This document shows positions 24,115 to 36,000 of a DNA stretch of 64,000 nt, piece after piece (the first letter of the stretch is position 1; each line of letters starts with the position of its first letter). The notes under the pieces were generated by a model that was not told where the DNA came from, ran no database searches, and saw only the letters and a list, made by a program, of their open reading frames with translations. The stretch comes from Mansonella perstans. Lineage: Eukaryota; Nematoda; Chromadorea; Rhabditida; Onchocercidae. Where the stretch lies: contig JBAMDO010000181.1 in NCBI GenBank assembly GCA_037074765.1, positions 186,001 through 250,000 of the forward strand, read 5' to 3'. A program made the translations under genes and the position numbers.

Positions 24115-27100
24115 ATGCAAGAGGTCCACGTCGATCTATTCCTAAATATTTTAAAAGGAAGTGCACTGGCGCTTTTGGTTATTTGGACCATTGCTGCCAA
24201 CATACTTGTATTTGTTGTACTCTATAAAAATCCACATCTTCAAACCGTACCTAATCTACTGGTACTCATTCGGTTCCATCTTTGACAAAATTATTACAAT
24301 TTAGAATCGAAGTTCGTATAGTGTCACAATGAAATATTTGCAGGTTGGCAATCTTGCCTTCAGTGACCTGTGCCTTGGGGTCATCGTGCTGCCTCTATCT
24401 TCGGTCTATGCAATTGCCAATGAGTGGCTTTTCACATCGACACTTTGCGTTGTTTTTGTATCAGGCAGGTTTGTTTTCACTATAATTAGCAGAATGACAG
24501 TTTGTTATCTTACAAAAACTTTAAGATCTGTGATATGAGAAAAATCAGTCAAGTGAGTTGTGTTCGGAAATCAGTCTGAACTGTTTACGCGTTACTATTT
24601 AATCTATTTTCAGGTATCCTTCTAAATATCCATTTTTGAAAATTTTTCAATGCGAATGCCTTTACAGCAAAATAAGTATTTTCACTGTAATCTGTTGTGT
24701 TTTGTGCTTCACTTTTTTGTTATTTGTATGATCATAATATCTTCACATTTATTCTACACTTGGCATATTTTTCGATTTCATATAACCTATAAAAAATTCA
24801 TCCATGGGTATTTTATTATAATCTGAACATTTCGTTATTGCAAGAATTAATCCGGCAGACCACGTTTTGTACAAACTTATATTTGAACGTTTTTTACTTT
24901 TAACTAGACAAATATTGCAGCAGATATTTTGTGTTCCACGGCTTCTATCTGGAATATATCCATTGTTGGCCTAGATCGTTACTGGGCTATAACCGCGCCA
25001 GTGTCCTACATGGCTAAACGCAATAAGCGTACAGCAGCTTTCCTAATTTTGTCTGTTTGGTTTTCATCGGCTTTGATTAGTCTAGCTCCATTTTTCGGAT
25101 GGAAGCAGGCAAGCATTCATTTCTTTTTCTGCACGGTCGCTTCAAAAGACTTTACCCGTTACCGAGGTCAAAAGTCTAAACAGTAACACTGTATGCTGAA
25201 GTTTTCCAGAAGACTATGAAAATATCACTTTATTTTATCTTTTATTGTGAAATAAAGATCTAGAGTGAAATATCACATCGTGTTAAATTTATGTAGCAAG
25301 TGATGGAAACATCATCAACGTAACTGCATATTGCACTTTTGCAAAAATTTTTTGAACTTAAGGCTATAAATCATCGAATCGCAAGCACAGCCTTTAGAGT
25401 TTTCAGGACCTTCTACGAATTCGTAATTTATGAGGCAAAAGAACTGAGTTAACGAAAGCCATCTGAACTAATAAATTTTGAATTTTTTACATCACCATTT
25501 AGCTTCATATTGTGAATGTTTAAAAACTCGCAAACGTCATAAACTTGAGGTTTTTTTAGATTTCAGCTTAAATTTCAGAATTGTTACTAGTGAATATCAA
25601 TAGGCAGCAGCGTACAGAATCCTCAGCAGTCCCACTGTATTTATCTTTTTACTTGCTTAACAATAAAATCACATCTCATTTCTCGAAATTTCTTAATAAA
25701 ATTTTAATTAGCCTACTATTTACAGATTGCGGAACGAGATAATATGATAAAGGTGAACGGTACCTGGCAATGCGTATTTTTGGATTTACCGTCATATACT
25801 ATTTACAGTGCAATCGGATCTTTTTTTATACCTCTATTTATTATGTTCTTTGTTTACTATAAAATTTACCGGACATTTGCTAAACACCGTGCTCGTCAAC
25901 TATACAGACAACAGGTTTTTAAAAAAATATGTATATATAAATGTAATAAAATTTACAATATCTTTGGAATGAAAAAAGTATTGTAGGTAATTAAGAAACA
26001 TGTTGAATCAACGATTTTGCATGATCTGAGCAATGTGTCACTTATCGTTGATAAATCTGCTAAAGAAAGGGAGGAAAATGAAGGAAAAGGTTAAATTTAT
26101 TACTATTTGATTGCAACGAGATGGCTGGAATATACTATCGTAAAAGTAAAAATAAAATTTTTCGCGGTGCTTTTGATAGAAATATTCCATATTTAAGTGT
26201 GAATTTAATTTTTTCATTTTTTACTAAAAAAATAGGTTTTTTTGAGTTTAATTATATGCAAAAACTGGGATAAAATTTGTAACTAGCATAAACAACGGTC
26301 TCATTTCGCATATCTTTATCTTAAGCATAAATATACAACATCAAATGTTTTCAGTGGCTTAAAGCTCAGTCATAAGATTAATTTTTTGGAAATTTAAAAT
26401 TAATAAATTCAGTTTATAAAAAAAAGCCAGTTTCGAAACTGATTGGATGGTTTAACCAAATTTTAAGCTGTGTTTAACAGCTTAAAATTTATAGTGCTTT
26501 TATAATGTTGCTTTAGTAAATAATTCCACTCCGAATATTTGCAAGCAATTTGTTCGACCAATATGCAAGAAATGTGAAGAGTGCGTCAATGATGCAGGAA
26601 ACGAATTCAATCATAAAGAAATGTGCATCACCAAAATTGATGCCGTTTGTTTTTCGTAATTTCCATAGCAGTAATTATTTAATTGGATGATAAAATATTT
26701 AATTTGTGATGAACTCAAGCGTTTATTTACATAGAATATGTTAGTATAGTTTCTTAAAGTTCCACTTAGTCCTCAAATCCCCGAGTCATTAATATTGCAG
26801 AAATTTTTTGGTATTTTTATAACAAAAAGATACATGAAGCGAATCGTAAACTACTCCATTTAACGTTTTTCTTTTTTTTTTAAATCTATTTCCTCTCATT
26901 ATTCAGTTCTTAATACTTTCTATAAAAAATGTAGGACGTTAATATTACTTACGAAACCTCACATGAATTTCTGAGAATCTGTGCTTTCTTTCATAAATTG
27001 TAAACAGTTTTAATGAAATCAGGAATCAAACAAACGGAATGTTTTGCAAGGTACAAAATGCCATAAGAACCAAGTAACAACAGTAATAACAGCAGAAACA

Positions 27101-28418
27101 AAGACAGTATTCACAAAAACAATCAGTGATACTGCAACTGTATGTAAAAATAACATTCCGAAAGGGAAGGAGGAATCGATGAAATCGTTTTATTGCGGCA
27201 AAACTGAAATAAGCAAAATGCATTTGGTGCACTCGCCTAAAACCGCATCAAACGCAAAAAGAAATGGGGAGAGGCAACATCACTTGAAAAGGTATCTGAT
27301 ATTTCAATCTAAAATTTGAATATGAATGAGAACATATGCAATATTTGTTAAATATGAAATGTAAGAAATCAGTGAAGAAAAAATAAATGAACTCGAACTA
27401 AAAGGACATCAAGGACTGATGTAACATTTATAATAAGAATGGCATTACTGGATGGAAAGTCATACCTTTTATTTTATCAACTTTTTTTATTCATTGTCAA
27501 AAATCCTAGATCATAATTATCTGAGACAAAGTGCAGAGATTTCTCAGTTTGCTAGTTTTCTGAAATATTTCGAAGTTTCCTGGAATATACAAACGTTGGG
27601 CAACATTGAGTCCGGAAAATTATGTGTAACAAATTTTGAGCCAAACTTGTTAATTTGCTCTTTGGCTGTTATCTAGTTTGAAAAATATCAAATAAAAATT
27701 CTCAAATTGAATGAATCATTTTCCTTTTTTCTACTTACAGGAAGACAAATTTGCCAGGTGTTTTGCAACACAAACTAAAAAAAATTTCAACTGCCAAAGA
27801 GCGTCGAGGTGTGAAAGTTTTTGGCATTATTTTAGGTTGTTTTGCAATTTGTTGGACACCATTTTTCATGTAAGCAATTTTCTTAAAAAGAAAAATAACA
27901 ACACAGTTCAATATTGCATTGTGAATATTAACTTTTAGCATTCATATTTCTTAAAAAATCTTTAAAAATTATTTAGGATGTTTCCTGCAGTGATTCGATT
28001 TCAAAAATAAATTCGATTTCGACTATTTCTGATTTCTGATAGATTGACTGCTATGTTTTTACAGATTGCCATTTAGAGGATTTCGTTTTTTTGCTCATGT
28101 TTAAAAAAATTTTTAACTTTCAGAATGTATATATTGGTACAGTTCTGTTCATCGTGTCCAATTGATCCGCATATATGGATGTTTATCACTTGGCTGGGAT
28201 ACAGCAATTCGGCAATGAATCCAATCATTTACACGGTATGCAGGAACTGCAAAGTCCTTTTCATTACGTAAGGACAGAAAGCACAGGTAATAACAGTTAA
28301 AATTTTTACACATGAAAAATCTTTCTCCTAATTTCAGGTTTTTAATCACGATTATCAGAATGCTCTGAAGACATTATTTTGCGGAAGAAAACAACGAACA
28401 GTACGGGTAAAGCGATAG
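24115..28418 (+). CDS. biogenic-amine-type class A GPCR (tyramine/octopamine/dopamine-like), N-terminus provisional
   Basis: Exons 24115-24261, 24344-24464, 24921-25108, 25726-25914, 25987-26089, 26517-26644, 27023-27291, 27741-27869, 28124-28235 and 28338-28418 give about 488 residues. TM1 ALLVIWTIAANILVFVVLY; TM2 NLAFSDLCLGVIVLP; TM3 ADILCSTASIWNISIVGLDR with the amine-binding Asp and a DRYWAIT box; TM4 around AAFLILSVWFSSALISL; TM5 IYSAIGSFFIPLFIMFFVYY; TM6 FGIILGCFAICWTPFF; TM7 TWLGYSNSAMNPIIYTVF. The long third intracellular loop is Lys- and Cys-rich; the C-tail is short and basic, as in Gi/Gq-coupled amine receptors. Such receptors signal at neuronal or muscle membranes. The sequence does not let me choose between tyramine, octopamine and dopamine. 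Two introns appear to be GC-AG. The start could be ATG 24100 or 24115, or in an unseen upstream exon. Loop-3 exons 26517-26644 and 27023-27291 are the least certain. Confidence 0.85.
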
Positions 28419-28976
28419 AAATTTCAGAGGCTTTACTTAGAGTAAAGAGCAACGGAGTATGACGGGAACGTAATATCATGCTATGGCAGTGATCTTGATG
28501 CCGCCATCTCAGTTTTTCCGCATGACAATTAACTACCAATAACTGTGATGACAGAAGTTGCATCAAACCTTTTTATTGTTCATTAAAAACTCATGGCATT
28601 TTACAATCAAAATGCTTTTTAAATGACATTGTAAACAGGAATATTAACTGAATTAACCAAATCACTTTGAAAAGAAACGAATCCGATAATTATCACGAAT
28701 TTAATTTTGCAATCAACATGTCAAGTTCTTTGATTTTTTCCGCACCAACTCAGCAGCAACTACCTACCACTTTTATACTAAAATCCTTCCACTTCATTAG
28801 CTGCATCATATCAGGAAAGATGCGTGTGCTATTTCTTCATCTGAAATGATATTTTGCATTTACATTGAAAATAACAGTTTCAAATTCATTGCTTAAAAGA
28901 GTCGCTTCTCAACAAAGGTTATTGATTAATTAATTGTTTATCTACGAAAAATTTCGCTTCTTATTTTACTTTTTTT

Positions 28977-29022
28977 TTTAATCTTATCAGTGATAAACGA
29001 ATTAATCTTATCAGTGATAAAC
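28977..29022. repeat. 25-bp direct duplication
   Basis: The segment TTAATCTTATCAGTGATAAA plus CGAA is repeated twice head to tail. The core TTATCAGTGATAA is itself partly palindromic. Confidence 0.8.
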
Positions 29023-29264
29023 GGTGAAATAATCTCAAAAGGAAAGTGTCACAAAAGACAATTTTACATAAATAAAATTGCAAAAAAAAGTGCAACATTT
29101 TTGTGCAACGATCGTATACCTCTTCACTGTTCGGACAAACAATAAATGGTAACGAACTGACTGATGTACTAGCAGATTGCAGCAACGGCGTTATGTAATT
29201 TGGTGATGTGCAGTTAATTCCTGAATTAAATCTCAGAATTCAAAAATTTCCCTAGAGAAAATTT

Positions 29265-29430
29265 CCATATCATTTCAATACAGTAGCAAATTTGCGAGAG
29301 GGAAACTTGAGGCGAACATCTTTGAGGCGAACATCAGAGTTTCCATATCATTTCAATTTCAATATTTAATTTTCCATATCATTTCAATACAGTAGCAAAT
29401 TTGAGGCGAACATCAGAACATCAGAGTTTT
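29265..29430. repeat. interspersed short direct repeats
   Basis: TTTCCATATCATTTCAATAC plus AGTAGCAAATTTG occurs twice (about 29265 and 29370), a partial copy lies between, and GAGGCGAACATC recurs three times. This looks like a local scrambled duplication with no coding content. Confidence 0.75.
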
Positions 29431-31177
29431 TCTCAAGTTTCCCTCTGCGAACACATCCCTATTCCAAAAATGCTGGGATGATGTGAAATTCTGTCCACAC
29501 TTTTGCAGAAATCTCTCACTGTGATTGGTTTTATTCACCATTCTGCAAAGACCAGCCTATGAATTAGATTATTTAACAGTTTAGATTAACCGAACATTCA
29601 GTTCGCAGAAATGAAATTAACACAATTCAGTTTCAAAACATTACTGAATCCAAAATCCACTTTACAAGAAAATTGCATCCAGAAACTGTACGAATAATCA
29701 ATGGCATTCAGTATTTTCAGTATAGCCACAGCCTTCTTGTATGATGAAACTGTTTCGTAAACTATAATTTTAAGACCAGCTTGAAGCAGTGGTATATGTT
29801 TTTTTGTATATGAGAATAAGATAGAATCTTCAATAAGCTAATCTCCAGTAGTGCACAAATTAAATACTTTCACGTATATCAAGCTTTGTTATAATTAATT
29901 TTCAACTTTTTCTTGAATTCAAATGATAATTCATACTTGTTCTTCAAGCCATCAACATAATGCCCATTATACTCGGAAAATCATTAAAAATTACAGCGTA
30001 TGATCCTACTGAACCAGCTACCTTTACTTTTTCTGATGATGAAGATTCATCAACTGCCTGCTATGCCAGTGAAACCAATTTCTGTTTTAAAAAAAATAAC
30101 AATACTTTAAGTTAATCATATCACAATTTAAATTAATGACATATGACAGTTTCAAGTACTCGAAACATATGTCCATTTTAAATTTAATTAATATGCGAAA
30201 TTCATAATGAATTCCACAGGTATTAATAGATAAAAGCATATGAGTTACTTTCACGGACAATATGGCAGCAGTCCTTGTCATATCAAGTGAACCATCATTT
30301 TATTATGCAAGCTTAATAAGTATTTGTAAGAATTATATCGCTGCCAGCTTCGATGAATCTAAATGATCATTATAATGTAACAATGTATTTTATAAATATA
30401 TTTGAAAAAAGGGCAAATAGCGTACAGGAAAATTTTGAAATTTAAAAAACTGCATATTCACTCAGAGCAATACGTGGAAGTGTCGATTCAAATATCATCA
30501 CTGAAATACACCCTCAAATGTGTGAAACCCGTCAAGAAACGTTATGTATCAGCACATATAATCTTTAGTAACACCAAAAATCAAACTTAATTTAATATAT
30601 GAAAACCTTACCGTGTGTGTATTTAAAATATAAGATTCCATTTATCAAACAATGCTGCACAGCTCCAAAGTGAATTATTCTGCAACATCCGTGTATTGTT
30701 CTTTCTAGTTTCATTTATAACCGCAATGACTTGTTTTTGCAAAAGTGTTAGTATTCATAATAATTTAATTGAACCTACCTGCATTTTTTTTTTTGGAATC
30801 CTTAACAATAAAAACCAAGATGAACCTTAAAAATTTATTCATATAGATGAAAACGAAAAAACAAATTGAGAAAAACAATTTGGTTCGGATTCGCTTAAGA
30901 TATTGTGGATAATTCTTAAGAAATATTCTATAAATAAACAAGTAAATAGAAGCAAGTTAACTTATTTATGAATTAATTCAGAGTAATTCACTTCAATGCT
31001 GTAATCAGATGCTTCTATATGAATAAATTTAAAATGTGTGTAAGATCAGCTCAATGCCAAACAATCCAAAATTTGAATTTTTTTGAAATGTACATGCACT
31101 CCTTCTATAACATAAAAAAAAAAAAAAAAAAAAACTGATGGAAAATTAAAAGCTGAGTCATTTCAACTAAGTGTTCA

Positions 31178-31434
31178 TTAAGCACTGTATCTTACATACA
31201 CAATTAATTGTTCGCTACCTTTTATATTCAGAGAATAATATTCAATGAAATAACAGTAACATTTCCCAAAATTACCAGTACGAAGTGATTTGCTACATAG
31301 AATAGATGAATCCTGAATCCTGCGAATCCGAATTAGTGAACTGAGAAAACGAAATGATATTACAGATAATGAACTCCGTGAGTAAAGCTCGCTTCCATGA
31401 AAGCTGTTGCATAAATCAGTCATTGGTAAATCGA
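31178..31434 (-). other. candidate alternative 3' terminal exon of the cla-1-like gene
   Basis: Acceptor TCGACTTCAG before 31434 is phase 1, matching the phase-1 donor of the last C2 exon (33278). The product starts VDLPMTDLCNSFHGSELYSR and stays open to TAA at 31178. A possible 57-bp intron (31219-31275) is itself in frame. It competes with the terminal exon at 32926-33077. The evidence is splice phase and composition only. Confidence 0.3.
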
Positions 31435-32925
31435 CTGAAGTCGAGTAAGATCAAAACTGAACCGGATTGTCATCAAAACTGATCAGCAGGGATGAAGGCG
31501 AGAAGTATAACAAAAGCGGAGAGTGGTGAAATCAACGGAATGAGAGAATTTTAAAGATTGGAGAAAATAACGGAAATTAAGTTTGGCGCTGATGAGCAAC
31601 TGAGAGGAATGTTGTGAGAGAAGAGAGACATGAAAGGGTACAGGTAACCTTACGAAAAGCAATCGAAAATGATTGAGGATATGTTTATTTCTGGGATCAA
31701 TCGTATTCCATTCAGTAAGAATAAACATACGAAATTTCAGGACCTATCTTGAACATGATAACAATGGAAGTGCTGTGAAGTTCAAGGCTTAATTGTCAAA
31801 TTGGTTCAGTCTTTCGCTTGCTGAATTCTTTCTGTCTTACTGTGTCAAAATGAGAAGAAAATGAAAAGTTCAACTCAGTACGAATTTGCGCATATGTCCT
31901 TATGGACTTTCGAAACATGCATAGCACCACAACAATCAACGATCGCTTCAACGGAGATTGAAAAGAAAGGTAATATAACATAAAATAAAAGTCAAGCTAA
32001 GAAGTTTTTAGTTGTTTAACCGTGCACAATTCTGATAAACTACTGATACCAGGCAATCGACGAATTAACTGATTACTGGTTGTTTTTGGGGCATGAACGA
32101 TTTTATCAACATAAGTGAGTGAATGACACATACCCTACAAGGTAATTGGAGACAGCTAATAACAGTAACGACAAATAAAATTAATAAAAATAAATCTTAC
32201 CAAGTATTTTATATAATTTTATATTCCATTCTAAAAATGTTTTCTATTGTTTTCCTCTTTTATATTACTAATTATAAACTTATCTATAGCAATTGAATAC
32301 AGCGAGCAATTGAACTGAGCGGAACAGTTCAGGCCTGATTTGAGATGTCGATATAAGGATAATATTCTATGTCTATGATCACTGAATCAAATGGTAAACT
32401 AGATTAATTCATTGACTTGTGCAAAATGATATCAGTAAGCTTTTCACAACATGAACCAAAAAAAGACAATAACATACAAAGAAATGCCATTGAGCTTCAT
32501 TCAATTAAATAATTGATAAACAGAATGCCCAGTGCGATAATTGAATACAAGCTGATTTTACATATCGTGATACGTAAAGCAATGAGATCATCAAATAACA
32601 ACACTGAATTTTTCTTATCATCCGAAGGACGGTTGTCACATATTAACAAACTTCTTTTTTTTTATTAGAGTATGCGAAAAGAAATACTGGAAAAAATATT
32701 GAAATTCTAAAACTAACAATAAAGAAAAGTTTATTTTTATTCAAAAACTACGAAATTCTGAAACGACGATAAAACAAACCTCCGTTAATAAAGATAAGAA
32801 AATTTAGGGCAAATTAAGAATAGCGTTAGAAATTCATCAGAAACACAATTATACAGAAAAACATTCGTTTACGAGAAATATCATTTTGATGACATTGTTC
32901 CCAACAATAACAATTCCGAAGTTAT

Positions 32926-33077
32926 TCATCGGTCCTGAGAAGCTTTTGAGGAATGTTCATTTATGTCAAAGATGCAGATTCTATCAGACTGAGCGCGTGA
33001 CTGATCATCAAATGCTTGGGCAATTAATATCCAAAAATGCTGCAAACTTCGAGATTTACAAACTGAAGGAAATTTAA
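32926..33077 (-). other. cla-1: proposed last exon of the cla-1-like gene
   Basis: TTTTCAG acceptor, phase 1 as required by the donor at 33278. It encodes VKFPSVCKSRSLQHFW and about 35 more residues ending SSKASQDR, with TGA at 32926-32928. An AATAAA-like signal on the minus strand lies near 32731-32736. No domain is recognised. The alternative is the exon at 31178-31434. Confidence 0.45.
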
Positions 33078-36000
33078 CTGAAAATCCATTTTAATTAATC
33101 AGAGTCTCCTGTTTTCTCAAACAGAATTCGATTGCAGTGCAGCAATTCAAGCAAAGCTATCAAGCTATCGTCACTTTTCAGTGTTTTTTGGGGGAGTAAG
33201 ACTTAATATTTCAATTCTGATGCATGTTCGAATTTCTATACTATAAATTTTTAAACAATAAGTCGTAAATGCCGTACCTGAATTATAATGAGACGCAGTA
33301 CATCCATTTGCCGCATCAACTGCTGTTTGGAACTCCAGATTAGGCAAGCCTAGCACAGCAAAATCATTATCAGCTGAATGAAGTGGGTACCAGCGCGACG
33401 TGCCATCCAAAACACATGGATCTGTAGAACACTTTTTTTCTTCAATAATTAAGACCAGTAAAACGTGTTTGTTATTATAATTTTCTGGCCTTTTCTATCC
33501 ATAAGTTTCAAGAAGGAGATTAATACGAAACATTCAAAGCCAGTCAAATTACCAGAAATGCAACCAGAGAATAGACAGAGAAAAAAAGTCTAAATGGTAT
33601 TAATCCAAACTGTACACAATCAAACCATTTGAAGTTTTATTTTCTAATACCTTCTAACACAAACCAGCATATGAAAGGCATAGTATTAAACTTACCTGAA
33701 AGACTAATGACAAGTTTTCCTAAAGCGTTGTTAGTGTTAAGTCTATCGTAGTCCCACACCGTAAATTCCAAGTAATGGCTGTACAGTTCATGAAACGGTA
33801 TTGAATATTCCAGTGTTTGATCCCATATTGGATTTGAGCTATTTGGCACGAATTTAGTTCGACGTTTGCTAGATACTCTGAAAATTATATGTTTAATGTA
33901 TTTATAATTCATTGCATTCCTCCGTGAATTTTTGGATATTCTGTGAGAGAAGATTTGTTTAGAAGTGATAAACATCAAATTCACTCTGCAGATTATTGCA
34001 GCAGTATTTACCTTCTTCCAGGTAATAAGTAGACCTTCACGAAAGGATTCGGATAAAATGTCACATTACAATATTGACGACATGCAAGGCTCTTAGCCGA
34101 AAGCACTGTTACCATAAGTATTGATGTCGACCGGTTATATGCTAAGGCTATGTTCAAATAACCCAACGTATCCGGCTAAAAACAGAATACAAGCAAAAAA
34201 AATTCTCAAAAAAAAATCTAAAAAATAATGTTTTTCAATACGTATTTAAAATGAATAGATTACTACGAGAGTTCATAATAATCACTTGCTAATTTTCGAA
34301 TTGGATCAACGATGTCTTGATCTTTTAGTTAAACATGAGCATTGGTCTCCCAATTTTCATTTTTCTGCTGCCAAGTTAAAAAGTCCGTCTAAATGAACTG
34401 GCTAAACTGATATAGCATCTTGGGTCAACCATTTATTCCAAATCTTTATTCATTAAAAATTATTCTGTGAAACTAAAAATATTATTCGCAGTCTGCTGTA
34501 TCATAATTCCTCTAGATGAAAATTAGTCGAATATAACGCTGAAGACTGAGTAAACTGAATAATTATGTCATTAAACTAACCTGCTGAATACAGGAAACAT
34601 GGTTACGTGACTGTAAAGATATCGTTTTACCGTTCAATGATGGCTTCAAAGTAGCATAAGGATATGAGGAGAGAGAAATTTGTCCATCTGCACAACGATG
34701 TGCAGGTACTGGAGGAGCCTCCGATTTCTGTGAGTGATCGAATGTTTCGTCTGTTAAAAGTTCTTTTAAATACCTTTTGTGGGGTACTATCCACAAACAG
34801 AATATTTTTCAACAAGAAATCCATACCATGTTTTCGTTCTTCTCTGCTTTTTTGCTTTTCAACGCTTTTGCTTCTTCCGAAATTGCTTGACATTACCTGC
34901 ATACTGCTTATCGGTTTGCTTGAAAATCAAAACACTGTTAATCAAATTCATGAGAAACTCTTGTGCTAGTCAACCGAAATAATGTTGCTAATAAAATTTA
35001 AAAGAAGATATAAAATGTCATCAACCTAGCAACAACAACTTCAATTTCACCACGACTAGCGGCTATCACTTGTTCCACTTCCTCAAATGTTTTTCCAGTT
35101 AATAGTACACCATTCCATTCCAGAACACGATCTCCTAAACAGGATCATCAAACATATTTCCATCGAATCTTCAAAACGTATCGCGTAATGTTATGAAATG
35201 AAACTAATGAATTTTTTTTTTTTTTCATTTTAAATATAATGAACAATTCCAGGTTTACCATGTTCGTTTTCTTTCAAGGGAAAAATAGAACTGGAAAATC
35301 TACTTTCATTCCTTTTTTGAGACCGACATTGCTTCATTTCTGACGGGCGATGAAAGCAGTCAGTAAATTAATTATAGTTTGGTAAAGTCTAAAGGTGTTA
35401 TATGCCGAGAGAAGTCATATAAGGAAACTTGTCGACGATGTTTACAACATCTGTGATCTGACTGTACATGTTTTGTTATCGTGTTATTATGTTAATTAAT
35501 ATTTGATTTTTATAATACTTTAATTAATTATTGCTCGCTAACACAGCCGAATATCTCATCTTGTTTAAAAATGTTCAGGGCATGCGATGCTGCACATTCA
35601 TTATCATTCATTTTGAAGCACCCAAATTAATTTTGAAAGAAACAATCCCTAAAGGGCTGTAAAACTTTTCAAGGACATGTTTTTGACTGCTACCAATTTC
35701 CACTGGTAATATGATTTGCGTATGAAAACTCATTATTTCCAAATTTTAACCTTCCTCGATCTCGCCTAATGTTTCTCGAGCTTTCCTGCGATTTACTGCC
35801 GATACGAAAGCTGCAAGTTCACCGTTCGGGAGTTTTTTACCACCTATTACTCCAACTCCTATGTCTGAAACACACTTATTAAATTTCTGTTAATAGCAAA
35901 TTTTAAATTTTGGAATTTAAATTTCATTTATTCATTTTAGCAATTACTTTGCCACGCAGTCTAAGTTTCGTCAAATTTTTGTAGATTTCACTTTCATAAG

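Larger units (their letters stand above)
28419..32925. other. convergent intergenic interval
   Basis: About 4.5 kb between the GPCR stop (+) and the proposed last exon of the large cla-1-like gene (-). It contains short duplicated segments (28977-29022; about 29265-29430), a poly-A run near 31112-31133, and one possible alternative terminal exon of the cla-1-like gene at 31178-31434 (-). Otherwise I see no coding structure. Confidence 0.5.

Noticed and set aside
31483..31981. Minus-strand ORFs near 31.5-32.0 kb
   Set aside because: No phase-compatible acceptor and no domain; judged to be chance frames.
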